Positions 1-6,439 of a stretch of DNA of 9,896 bases are shown one piece after another. The translations under genes were made by a program, and so were the position numbers. Every line of letters starts with the position of its first letter. Position 1 is the stretch's first letter. The notes under the pieces are model-generated. The model worked only from the letters and a program-made list of their open reading frames with translations. It was not told the origin of the DNA and ran no database searches. Origin of the DNA: Candidatus Micrarchaeum sp. (GTDB lineage: Archaea; SpSt-1190; DYHY01); assembly GCA_020723935.1 (NCBI GenBank), contig DYHY01000027.1, positions 1-9,896 on the forward strand, read 5' to 3'.

Positions 1-1
1 C

Positions 2-1186
2 GTCATCCTCGCGCCGACGGGCGAGAAGTTCCCCCAGATTGACGAGGTCGCCTTCAGGGCCGGCGGCAAGCTCCTCAAAATCCCCTGGGGGGAGGTCAAC
101 CGCTTCGACAAGAGGATAACCCTGGGGATAGGGAAGGCGGCCGTCAGCGCCTCGCATGTGAAATCGACCGACATCCTCCTCGCAAAGGACCTCCTGGACA
201 AGCAGATAGTTGACATCGACGGCCTGAAGGTCGTGCGCGTGAACGACGTCGTGCTGGGCGAGGCGAACAACAAGTTCTGCGTCGTGAGCATAGACGTGGG
301 GACGCGCGGGCTCCTGCGGCGCCTCGGGATGGAATGGCTGTCTAGCCGCATCGGCGGGAGGGAGAAGCTCGTCCCCTGGGCGCTCGTCGAGCCGCTCCAG
401 TCCAGGGTCGGGAAGATCAAGCTCAACGTCTCGCGCCACAGGCTCTCGGACCTGCACCCCGCCGACATCGCGAGCGTCATGACGGAGCTCTCACAGTACG
501 AGCGCGAGAGCGTCATGAAGAACCTGGATTCCGAGAAGATAGCCGAGATCCTCACGAAGCTGGACCAGCGGGCGAGGGTGGCCTTCTTCAGCGAGATGGC
601 AGACTCGAAGGCCGCCGAGATATTCCAGAAGATCTCCCCGGACGAGGCGGCCGACCTCCTTGCGGTGATAGCCCCGGAGCGCGTGACGACGATAATAGGC
701 CTGATGGAGGACGACGTCGCCCTCAACATCATGGAGCTCCTGAGATACAAGGACAGGTCGGTGGGGAGCATCATGACGACGGACTACTTCACGGTGCGCC
801 CCGAGACGAGGGTGCGCCAGGCGATAGCCCTCCTCAGGAAGCGGCCCGACGCCAAAGTCTTCTCCCACGTCTTCGTCGCCGACGGCCAGGGCAGGCTCAA
901 GGGCGCCGTGTCGCTGCGCCTCCTCCTCCTCGCCAAGCCCTCGGAGACGATGGACCGGCTCCTCTTCTCCTCGTCCAACAAGCGGATAATCAAGATCCAC
1001 CGGCACGTGAACAAGGCCAAGGCCGCCTCGCTCATGGCCAAGTACGACCTCGTCACCCTCCCGGTCGTGGATTCCAAGGGCAGGCTCAAGGGCGTCGTCG
1101 TCGCGGACGACGCGATAAACGCCGTCCTCCCGCCGAAGGTGGCGATCAAAATACCGCACTTCTTCCCCGAGGGGGGCGCGAGGTAG
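2..1186 (+). CDS. PRC-barrel / MgtE N-terminal / CBS-pair protein, 5'-partial; probable Mg2+ sensor
   Basis: The frame is open to the left edge, so the true start lies upstream; 394 residues are visible. Visible residues 1-45 look like the end of one PRC-barrel-like domain, and about 60-110 like a second. HPADI at 152-156 opens an MgtE_N superhelical domain (to about 247). A first CBS motif begins near 254 (VGSIMTTDYFTV) and a second covers about 330-375 (YDLVTLPVVDSKGRLKGVV). No membrane segment follows, so the MgtE channel domain is absent. In MgtE channels, the N and CBS domains are the cytosolic Mg2+ sensor that gates the pore. The inference is that this soluble sensor acts on the transporter encoded 9 bases downstream in the same operon. 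A GTG at 158 is an internal valine, because the protein-like sequence continues upstream of it. Domain calls are firm; the regulatory role is inferred. Confidence 0.9.
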   Translation, partial: VILAPTGEKFPQIDEVAFRAGGKLLKIPWGEVNRFDKRITLGIGKAAVSASHVKSTDILLAKDLLDKQIVDIDGLKVVRVNDVVLGEANNKFCVVSIDVGTRGLLRRLGMEWLSSRIGGREKLVPWALVEPLQSRVGKIKLNVSRHRLSDLHPADIASVMTELSQYERESVMKNLDSEKIAEILTKLDQRARVAFFSEMADSKAAEIFQKISPDEAADLLAVIAPERVTTIIGLMEDDVALNIMELLRYKDRSVGSIMTTDYFTVRPETRVRQAIALLRKRPDAKVFSHVFVADGQGRLKGAVSLRLLLLAKPSETMDRLLFSSSNKRIIKIHRHVNKAKAASLMAKYDLVTLPVVDSKGRLKGVVVADDAINAVLPPKVAIKIPHFFPEGGAR

Positions 1187-1195
1187 GCGGACCGG

Positions 1196-2467
1196 ATGGC
1201 GGGAATCAACCTCAAGAGCCGCCTGAAAAGCATAATGATATTCCTCGCGATAGTGGGCCCGGGGATAATCACGGCGAACGCCGACAATGACGCGGGCGGG
1301 ATAGCCACCTTTTCCCTCGCCGGCTCGCGCTTCGGCTATTCGCTCCTCTGGAGCCTAGTGCCGATAACAATCTCCCTCATAGTCATCCAGGAGATGGCCG
1401 CGCGCATGGGCGCGGTGACGGGCAAGGGCCTCGCCGACCTCATCAGGGAGGAGTTCGGAGTGAAGACGATCTTCTTCATAATGACCCTCCTCGTGATAGC
1501 CAACGCCGGGACGACCGCGGCCGAGTTCGCGGGGATAGCGGCGGCCGGCGAGATCCTGGGCGTGAGCAAGTACATAGCGGTGCCGATCGGCGCGATACTC
1601 GTCTGGCTTCTCGTCGTCAAGGGCACATACAGGATAGTCGAGAAGATATTCTTCGTCTCGATAGCGTTCTACGGCTCCTACATCCTCTCGGCCCTTATGA
1701 TACCGGGCCTCGACTGGGGCAAGGCCGTCGCCGCCCTCGCAGTCCCTTCATTCCAGATGAGCGCGCCCTACGTGATACTCCTGATAGCGCTGATAGGGAC
1801 CAACATCACGCCCTGGATGCAGTTCTACCTCCAGTCGTCCGTCGCCGAGAAGGGCATCAAGGCCAGGGACTACAAGTATTCCAAGTGGGACGTGATCGTC
1901 GGATGCATAACGACCGACGTGATATCCTTCTTCGTGATAGTCGCGACGGCAGCCACCCTCTTCAAGGCGGGGATAATCGTCGAGAACGCGGGGGATGCGG
2001 CGGTGGCCCTCGCGCCCCTCGCGGGGAAGTACGCGACGACCCTCTTCTCCTTCGGCCTCCTCAACGCGGCGCTCCTCGGCGCGACGATCCTCCCCCTGAC
2101 GACGGCGTACCACGTCTGCGAGGGCCTCGGGTGGGACGCTGGCCTGGACAAGAAGCTCAAGGACGCCCCGCAGTTCTACGCGCTCTTCACCGCGACCCTC
2201 CTCTTCGGGGTCGCGGTCGTCCTCATCCCCGGCGCGCCGCTCATGAGGATAATGTTCTTCTCCCAGGTGCTCAACGGCGTCCTCCTCCCGTTCATACTCT
2301 ACTTCATGCTGCGCCTGATAAACGACAAGGCGATAATGGGCAAGTACGTGAACGGCGCGATCTTCAACGCCGTCGCGTGGGGGACTGCCGTCTGCCTGAT
2401 AATCCTAACGACCGCCATGGTCGTCCTTACCATCTGGCCCGGCGCCCTTTCCGTTGTCGGCCTTTGA
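1196..2467 (+). CDS. NRAMP-superfamily divalent metal transporter, probably the Mg2+-type (NRMT-like) branch
   Basis: The 423-residue protein is almost entirely hydrophobic with about 11 membrane helices, the usual length for NRAMP/SLC11 proteins. Conserved blocks include GPG at 21-23, the QEMAARMG..TGKGLADL stretch at 65-82 and GATILPLTTAYHVCEGLG at 295-312. The helix-1 metal motif, DPGN in classical NRAMPs, reads DAGG at 32-35, so the Asp is kept and the Asn is lost. In helix 6 the usual A-x-x-M-P-H reads T-N-I-T-P-W at 202-207, so the coordinating Met and the His are absent. Loss of that Met is known for NRAMP-related magnesium transporters (NRMT), which take hard ions such as Mg2+. With the MgtE-type sensor gene 9 bases upstream, Mg2+ (perhaps Mn2+) uptake is inferred. 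The ATG at 1196 follows GGCGG closely. The last 63 bases overlap the convergent GIY-YIG gene. Confidence 0.9.
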   Translation: MAGINLKSRLKSIMIFLAIVGPGIITANADNDAGGIATFSLAGSRFGYSLLWSLVPITISLIVIQEMAARMGAVTGKGLADLIREEFGVKTIFFIMTLLVIANAGTTAAEFAGIAAAGEILGVSKYIAVPIGAILVWLLVVKGTYRIVEKIFFVSIAFYGSYILSALMIPGLDWGKAVAALAVPSFQMSAPYVILLIALIGTNITPWMQFYLQSSVAEKGIKARDYKYSKWDVIVGCITTDVISFFVIVATAATLFKAGIIVENAGDAAVALAPLAGKYATTLFSFGLLNAALLGATILPLTTAYHVCEGLGWDAGLDKKLKDAPQFYALFTATLLFGVAVVLIPGAPLMRIMFFSQVLNGVLLPFILYFMLRLINDKAIMGKYVNGAIFNAVAWGTAVCLIILTTAMVVLTIWPGALSVVGL

Positions 2468-2725
2468 GGCGGAGAACCGCGCCACGAGCCGCTCCTTCCC
2501 TGTCTTCCCGAGCCCCTTCACCGCGACCTCACGCCTCATGGCGTCCGCCCTGCTGGGGAGCGCCTCGAGGTAGACCACCTCGACCGGGCCCCTCCCCTGG
2601 GTGTAGCGCGCCCCCCTGCCGCTCGCGTGCTCGACGACGCGCCTCTCGATGTTGTCGGTGGAGCCCACGTAGAGCGTCTTGTCGGCGCAGCGCAGGATGT
2701 AGACGTAGAAAGTCTTCCCTTCCAC
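2405..2725 (-). CDS. Small GIY-YIG nuclease-domain protein (UPF0213/YhbQ-like)
   Basis: From a GTG start at 2725 this gives 106 residues. The GIY-YIG signature is seen as YVY at 7-9 and YVG at 19-21. The conserved Arg follows in ERR (27-29), then H33, the GARYT block at 38-42, and the MRRE motif whose Glu (66) is the metal-binding catalytic residue. This arrangement and size fit the single-domain UPF0213/YhbQ group, probably DNA- or RNA-structure-specific nucleases of uncertain cellular role. A longer frame exists upstream, but it runs antisense through the divergent coiled-coil gene and has no domain. The GTG lies about 26 bases from the centre of a TTTTTAAA box, which fits a leaderless mRNA and supports this start. 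The last ~20 residues are antisense to the transporter's C-terminal helix and show no family conservation that I can recognise. Confidence 0.85.
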   Translation of the reverse strand: MEGKTFYVYILRCADKTLYVGSTDNIERRVVEHASGRGARYTQGRGPVEVVYLEALPSRADAMRREVAVKGLGKTGKERLVARFSASKADNGKGAGPDGKDDHGGR

Positions 2726-2747
2726 GGGCGTTGAAAGCAGGGGCAGG

Positions 2748-2755
2748 TTTTTAAA
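2748..2755. promoter_or_regulatory. Shared TATA-like core between divergent genes
   Basis: The AT-rich stretch TTTTTAAA, with palindromic centre TTTAAA, is the only AT-rich site in the 54-base gap between the GIY-YIG gene (start 2725, minus) and the coiled-coil gene (start 2780, plus). Its centre is about 26 bases from the first start and 28 from the second. That is the normal archaeal TATA-to-transcription-start distance, so it could serve both directions with leaderless or nearly leaderless transcripts. No initiation data are available; this rests on spacing and base composition. Confidence 0.5.
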
Positions 2756-2779
2756 CAAGGCAGGGGGGAGCGAAAAGCG

Positions 2780-3469
2780 ATGCCCGAGAGCGACATGCTG
2801 CACGCGAGGAAGACGATCGACACCGAGCAGGCGCGCGAGCTCGCGCAGGCGGTCTTCGAGCAGGGGAGGATAGTGGAGGACCTCGTCCGCGACGCGGACG
2901 AGAGGTTCGCGGAGCTCACGAGGCGGATGTCCTCCATTGAGCAAGCCGGCCCCAGGACCGCGGGCCTGGCGACGCAGGCTGCGAGCAGGGACATGGCGGT
3001 CGCCAACGCCGTGAACGACATGCGGGCGAAGACCGACGAGAGCACGAAGAACGTGACCGCCCTGCGCACGGAGCTCAACAAGTGGGAGGCCGAGATAAAC
3101 GACCGCTTCGGGACCCTCGCGAAGGCGGTCGGGCGCTCGACATCCTCGGCAATGGACTCGAGGCTCCTTGACATGGAGACCAAGATCAAGGCGATGGACA
3201 CGACCATCGACGGCGTCGAGCAGATGATAATGGAGATTTCAGCCAAGACCGAGGCGGTCGCCTCCAAGGCCGCGGGCTTCGACAGGCTTTCGGGCGAGGT
3301 GAAGTCCGCGGCCAAGGAAGCGGAGAGGAAGATGCAGGTGGCGGTCTCCGGGATGACGGATTCCGACAAGCGCTTCTCAATGCTTGAGTCGCGGATATCG
3401 TCGGTGGAGGCCAGGATCCAGAAGATAGTGAAGATCGCGATACACATGGGGCCGAGGGTAATAGAATAG
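2780..3469 (+). CDS. Coiled-coil protein of unknown function
   Basis: The 229-residue product is hydrophilic, without cysteine, membrane segment or signal peptide. It is dominated by heptad-like helices rich in Ala, Glu, Lys, Met and Ser. Helical stretches run through about 15-52, 70-115, 125-170 and 180-220, with short Gly/Pro breaks (for example GPRTAG near 57). The register resembles long cytoplasmic coiled coils such as chemoreceptor or structural-maintenance stalks, but I see no specific signature of either, so no function is assigned. ATG at 2780 has a purine-rich GGGGGAG about nine bases upstream. The stop is followed after two bases by the start of the 88-residue gene, so the two are almost certainly cotranscribed and probably translationally coupled; the products may be partners. 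Confidence 0.8.
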   Translation: MPESDMLHARKTIDTEQARELAQAVFEQGRIVEDLVRDADERFAELTRRMSSIEQAGPRTAGLATQAASRDMAVANAVNDMRAKTDESTKNVTALRTELNKWEAEINDRFGTLAKAVGRSTSSAMDSRLLDMETKIKAMDTTIDGVEQMIMEISAKTEAVASKAAGFDRLSGEVKSAAKEAERKMQVAVSGMTDSDKRFSMLESRISSVEARIQKIVKIAIHMGPRVIE

Positions 3470-3471
3470 AG

Positions 3472-3738
3472 ATGGGAGACGAAACGGGGGACAGGATCGC
3501 AAGGAAGCTGGAGGTTTCGTTCTTCGTCCTCAACAAGAAGTTCAAGGGCCTCTCGAGGGAGCGGCTCGAAAGCGAGGTCAAGGCGCACCTCGCGACGCTC
3601 CTCGGGCCGGGATGGGAGGGGAAGGCGAGGGACCTCCCCGACGACGATTTCGTCCCGGTGCTAAACGACGCGGTGGAGATGGCGCGCAAGTCCTACGTCA
3701 TGACGCTCCCATCCAAGAAGAAAGCCAAGATCGCCTAG
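3472..3738 (+). CDS. Small basic protein of unknown function
   Basis: The 88-residue product is cytoplasmic-looking, with no cysteines, membrane segment or recognised motif. Residues about 8-47 suggest helix-rich structure (RIARKLEVSFFVLNKKFKGL and a following amphipathic helix). The middle holds an acidic DLPDDDF patch at 54-60, and the end is strongly basic (PSKKKAKIA), which could contact nucleic acid or an acidic partner. The gene starts two bases after the coiled-coil gene's stop and is followed by an inverted repeat with a T run, so it is probably the last gene of that operon. Codon use matches its neighbours, so it is likely a real gene despite its length. Function is unknown. Confidence 0.7.
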   Translation: MGDETGDRIARKLEVSFFVLNKKFKGLSRERLESEVKAHLATLLGPGWEGKARDLPDDDFVPVLNDAVEMARKSYVMTLPSKKKAKIA

Positions 3739-3752
3739 GCCGCGCGGGCCGC

Positions 3753-3768
3753 AAAAGGCCCTTTTCCT
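3753..3768 (+). terminator. Inverted repeat with T run after the coiled-coil operon
   Basis: AAAAGG at 3753-3758 and CCTTTT at 3760-3765 form an almost perfect palindrome around one C, giving a T-rich end 15 bases after the stop of the 88-residue gene. Archaeal termination relies mainly on T runs, so this is a plausible terminator; the T run is short, hence modest confidence. Confidence 0.4.
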
Positions 3769-3780
3769 CGATATCAATAA

Positions 3781-3810
3781 CAATAAAAGCCCGGCTACGG
3801 AGCCGCTTTT
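3781..3810 (+). promoter_or_regulatory. Helicase upstream region: TATA-like box overlapping a hairpin
   Basis: AATAAAAG at 3782-3789 is a TATA-like element that would place transcription initiation near 3811, about 16 bases before the helicase ATG at 3828, with AGGG at 3811-3814 as a weak ribosome site. The same stretch forms an imperfect hairpin: AAAAGC (3785-3790) pairs with GCTTTT (3805-3810), and GGCT (3793-3796) with AGCC (3801-3804), leaving a two-base bulge. It could instead be a second terminator for the upstream operon, or an operator. The sequence alone does not decide. Confidence 0.4.
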
Positions 3811-3827
3811 AGGGAAAATCAGCGAAA

Positions 3828-5279
3828 ATGGACGAACATCAATCCGAGAATCACGAACACCACGAGCACCATGAACACCACGAACATCATGAGCACTCTT
3901 CCGAGCACCACGAGCAATCAGAGCACCACGAGCACCGCGCCGGAGAAGGAAGGAAGAAGGAAGAGCTTGAGCCTGTGGAGAAGTTCTCGGACCTGAAGGT
4001 GCGGCCCGAGACTCTCCAGGCGATACAAGCCCTCGGCTTCGAGAAGCCCTTCCCGATACAGGCCAAGGCCCTCCCTTACGCGCTCGCGGGGCGAGACATC
4101 GTCGCCCAGGCGCAGACGGGCACCGGGAAGACGGCGGTTTTCGGGATACCGATAGTGGAGAAGGTGGGCCCCTTCACCAAGGACCTCCAGGCGCTCGTGA
4201 TAGTCCCGACGAGGGAGCTCGCCATGCAGGTCGCCGAGGAGATAAAGAGCTACACGTTCGACCCGGTGAGGATAGCGCCCATCTACGGCGGCGTCTCCAT
4301 TGAAAACCAGATCAACGACCTGCGGCAGGGCCTCCAGGTGGTCGTCGGGACCCCGGGCAGGCTCCTGGATCACCTCGAGAGGAGGACGATCGACTTCTCC
4401 AAGGTGAGGATGCTCGTCCTGGACGAGGTGGACAGGATGCTGGACATGGGGTTCATCGAGGACATTGAGCGCCTCGTCTCCCGCGTCCCGCGCCAGAGGC
4501 ACACGATGCTCTTCTCCGCGACGATCCCCGCCAAGATACGCGAGCTCGCCCAGAAGTACCTGCACGACCCGGCCGACGTCTCTGTGAGGATCGGGACCCT
4601 GGCCGCCGAGAAGGTCAAGCAGTACTACGTCGACGTCAAGGAGTGGAACAAGTTCGTGACGCTGCGCGAGATACTGGCGACGCAGCCGATCGGGACGCTC
4701 ATGATCTTCTGCAGGACGAAGGCGAAGGCGCACCGCGTGGGGGCGAACCTCCAGCGCGCCGGCTTCAGCGCTCTGAGCATCCACGGCGACCTCACCCAGG
4801 CGCAGAGGACCCACGCCCTGACGCAGTTCCGCGAGGGGAAGCTGCAGATACTAGTCGCGACCGACGTTGCGGCGAGGGGCCTGGACATCGAGGGCGTCAC
4901 GCACGTCATGAACTACGACCTCCCCGACGACCTCGACTCCTACGTCCACAGGATAGGGAGGACTGCGCGCGCGGGGAAGGAGGGCGTGTCAATATCGTTC
5001 ATAACCCACGAGGACCACCAGATCTTCAGGAAGGTTATGGACCTCATGGGGGGCACGATCGAGAAGATGGACGTGACCCTCCCGCTCGGGGTCGGCGAGC
5101 GGCCGCCCGCGGGATGGAAGGAGGAGAGGCCCCCGCGGGGGCGGGGCGGCGCAGGCCGCGGAAGGTCCTTCGGCGGCGGAAGGGGGGGCGGGGGCCGGGG
5201 CGGCAGGAGAGGCCCCCCGCGCAGAGGAAGGAGGCCTGGCAGCGGTGGCGGCGGGCAGTCGCACCATTCTTCGCCCTAG
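3828..5279 (+). CDS. DEAD-box ATP-dependent RNA helicase with His-rich N-terminus and RGG-type tail
   Basis: The 483-residue protein carries the full DEAD-box core: Q motif (F53...Q78), Walker A AQTGTGKT 95-102, PTRELA 127-132, TPGR 175-178, motif II as DEVD 199-202, SAT 230-232, HGD 319-321, ARGLDI 349-354 and HRIGRTAR 374-381. It should unwind or remodel RNA using ATP, for example in ribosome assembly or mRNA turnover. Motif II has Val where DEAD has Ala; the Walker-B Asp and Glu are intact, so activity is expected. Residues 1-36 contain 16 histidines in an H-E-H-H pattern, which is not part of the helicase fold and could bind Ni2+, Zn2+ or Cu2+. Residues 431-483 are rich in Arg and Gly (RGRGG, GRGGGGRGG), like RNA-binding tails of other DEAD-box proteins. 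Transcription is probably monocistronic. Confidence 0.95.
   Translation: MDEHQSENHEHHEHHEHHEHHEHSSEHHEQSEHHEHRAGEGRKKEELEPVEKFSDLKVRPETLQAIQALGFEKPFPIQAKALPYALAGRDIVAQAQTGTGKTAVFGIPIVEKVGPFTKDLQALVIVPTRELAMQVAEEIKSYTFDPVRIAPIYGGVSIENQINDLRQGLQVVVGTPGRLLDHLERRTIDFSKVRMLVLDEVDRMLDMGFIEDIERLVSRVPRQRHTMLFSATIPAKIRELAQKYLHDPADVSVRIGTLAAEKVKQYYVDVKEWNKFVTLREILATQPIGTLMIFCRTKAKAHRVGANLQRAGFSALSIHGDLTQAQRTHALTQFREGKLQILVATDVAARGLDIEGVTHVMNYDLPDDLDSYVHRIGRTARAGKEGVSISFITHEDHQIFRKVMDLMGGTIEKMDVTLPLGVGERPPAGWKEERPPRGRGGAGRGRSFGGGRGGGGRGGRRGPPRRGRRPGSGGGGQSHHSSP
3856..3935 (+). repeat. Low-complexity CAC/GAG-type repeat encoding the His-Glu tract
   Basis: An imperfect 9-base unit of the form GAACACCAC / GAGCACCAT / GAACATCAT is repeated in frame and encodes E-H-H triplets at about residues 10-23, then again less regularly to residue 36. 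Synonymous variation between units (GAA/GAG, CAC/CAT) shows selection on protein sequence rather than a very fresh DNA slippage event. Confidence 0.6.
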
Positions 5280-5280
5280 C

Positions 5281-5580
5281 GATAGAGGCGGCGGCGGAGG
5301 CCACCTGGGCGTCGGCGATCGAAGCGGAGAAGTTGAGGAAGCCGGCCCTTCCGGTGGCTTTCGCGGACAAGGCCAAGGTCCCCTACGACGTGAGGCGCGT
5401 CGACTTCCGCAGAATCGTCCCACTCACCGGCGCCTTCCCTAACAGGCTCTACGTCCCGCAGGGGCTCACGGATGCGGATCTCTTCCTGCTGGCGGAGATG
5501 TCGCGAGCTGGGGGTCCCGCCCCCGCCGGTGGGGAGCGCCCGGCAATTTCAACGAATACAGGATCCCGGCCTTGGAGTGA
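5281..5580 (+). pseudogene. Coding-like remnant between the helicase and the TPD-nuclease gene
   Basis: The gap of about 300 bases between the helicase stop and the convergent nuclease stop contains no intact gene, but one plus-strand frame from about 5282 to 5530 has the codon character of the real genes here (GCG, GAG, AAG, GAC, TTC, GTC). It yields protein-like sequence such as KAKVPYDVRRVDFRR and NRLYVPQGLTDADLFLLAEM. Around 5530-5545 this quality shifts to another frame, which ends ...NFNEYRIPALE at the TGA 5578-5580. No ATG or GTG precedes it in frame downstream of the helicase; a TTG at 5333 is the only start-like codon. The simplest reading is the C-terminal remnant of a decayed or frameshifted gene. 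I do not recognise the family. It could also be chance composition. Confidence 0.4.
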
Positions 5581-5587
5581 GAGCCTT

Positions 5588-6439
5588 TCAGGAAAGGCCT
5601 TCTCCGAGGAGCCGGTCGGCCAGGTCCGGCACGTCGTCCCTGAGGTCCTCGCCCGAAAGGACGAGGATGCTCTTCTCGCCGTTGACGCTTGAGAGGTATT
5701 CGCGCGCCTCCTTGGAGATGCCTAGCCAGTAGACTATCGCCCCCGGCCCGAAAAGGCTCGTGTAGAACGACAGCTGGCTCCTGTTGTCCTCCTTGACCTC
5801 TTGCAGGTTCCCGAACGTCGCCTTGCTCTCGAACCACTTGGCCACGAATTCGGTGCGCGGGATCTTCTCAGTCCCCTTGAAGAGGAAGTCAGGGGTCTTC
5901 CCGGTCTTCGCCTGCTGCTTCTCCGTCGCGAACTTGGTGATCTCGTGCTTGCGCAGGAACGTCTCGGCGGCCAGCTCCCCCAGCTGCCCCTTCTCCTTCA
6001 TGTAGAAGAGGGCGCGCGGGGAATGGAGCCAGTCCACCTTGCAGGCCTCGCCGACCTCGCGCCTCACGCGCTCGTCCCTCGTCTCGCGCTCCTTCCTCCT
6101 GATCTCCCTGTCGTGGCTGGAGCATATTATCTCCTTGAACTGCTTCTTGGTGTACCTGAGGTCCGGGCGCATCGCGTAGGCTATCGCCATGGGGAGGAGG
6201 CCGAACTCGGCCGCTATCTCCACGAGGCTTTTGCCCGAGAACCACAGCTTCCTGATCCTGGAATAATTGTTCCTCAGCTTGTATGAGAACTTCTTCGCGC
6301 GCTTTATCTCGTGCTGTATGAGGATGGCCGAGAGCTGCCCGGCCCTGAGCTCCGGGAACCTCTGGAAATCCGCTAGGGATTTGAGCTCCTCGCCTATCTG
6401 CTCAATCCTAGCGTCGTTGATGTCCGTCGTGTCGTCCTC
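5588..6439 (-). CDS. TPD-motif nuclease, archaeal CDIN1/C15orf41 homologue; N-terminus unresolved
   Basis: The open frame is 283 residues up to a TGA at 6440-6442. It has a helical N-terminal half with a helix-turn-helix-like segment (SGKSLVEIAAEFG, about 68-80). The C-terminal PD-(D/E)XK-type nuclease region follows: GQLGE 151-155, the name-giving TPD at 182-184, ESKATFG at 204-210 and FGPGAIVYWLG at 230-240. These blocks match the vertebrate CDIN1 protein (erythroid anaemia gene) and its archaeal relatives. E155, D184, E204 and K206 are the likely catalytic set. The role in archaea is unknown; a DNA repair or junction nuclease is inferred from the fold. No ATG, GTG or TTG occurs between the TGA and a GTG at 6223. 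That GTG would delete conserved-looking sequence, so the stop-to-stop frame is reported. It follows the metallophosphoesterase gene on the same strand. Confidence 0.75.
   Translation of the reverse strand, partial: EDDTTDINDARIEQIGEELKSLADFQRFPELRAGQLSAILIQHEIKRAKKFSYKLRNNYSRIRKLWFSGKSLVEIAAEFGLLPMAIAYAMRPDLRYTKKQFKEIICSSHDREIRRKERETRDERVRREVGEACKVDWLHSPRALFYMKEKGQLGELAAETFLRKHEITKFATEKQQAKTGKTPDFLFKGTEKIPRTEFVAKWFESKATFGNLQEVKEDNRSQLSFYTSLFGPGAIVYWLGISKEAREYLSSVNGEKSILVLSGEDLRDDVPDLADRLLGEGLS

Noticed and set aside
491-1159. Minus-strand frame opposite the MgtE_N/CBS gene
   Set aside because: It mirrors a clear domain-bearing gene and has shadow composition.
158-1186. GTG at 158 as the start of the MgtE_N/CBS gene
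   Set aside because: The same frame is open to base 2 and encodes PRC-barrel-like sequence upstream, so the gene is cut by the window edge rather than starting here.
1885-2754. Plus-strand frame overlapping the transporter and the GIY-YIG gene
   Set aside because: It is an Arg/Pro-rich out-of-frame translation of two supported genes.
2536-3588. Long minus-strand frame (350 codons) opposite the coiled-coil gene
   Set aside because: It is antisense to a gene with consistent codon use, gives Ser-rich composition typical of a shadow frame, and no domain is recognisable.
3856-3935. Repeat-rich stretch considered as a CRISPR array
   Set aside because: The units are 9-base in-frame codon repeats without spacers, encoding the helicase His tract.
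3918-4814. Long minus-strand frame opposite the helicase
   Set aside because: The helicase motifs on the plus strand are unambiguous; the antisense product is an Arg/His/Leu/Asp-rich shadow.
5101-5279. GC-rich end of the helicase gene considered as a separate small gene or structured RNA
   Set aside because: It reads in frame as an Arg/Gly-rich tail of a kind common in DEAD-box proteins.
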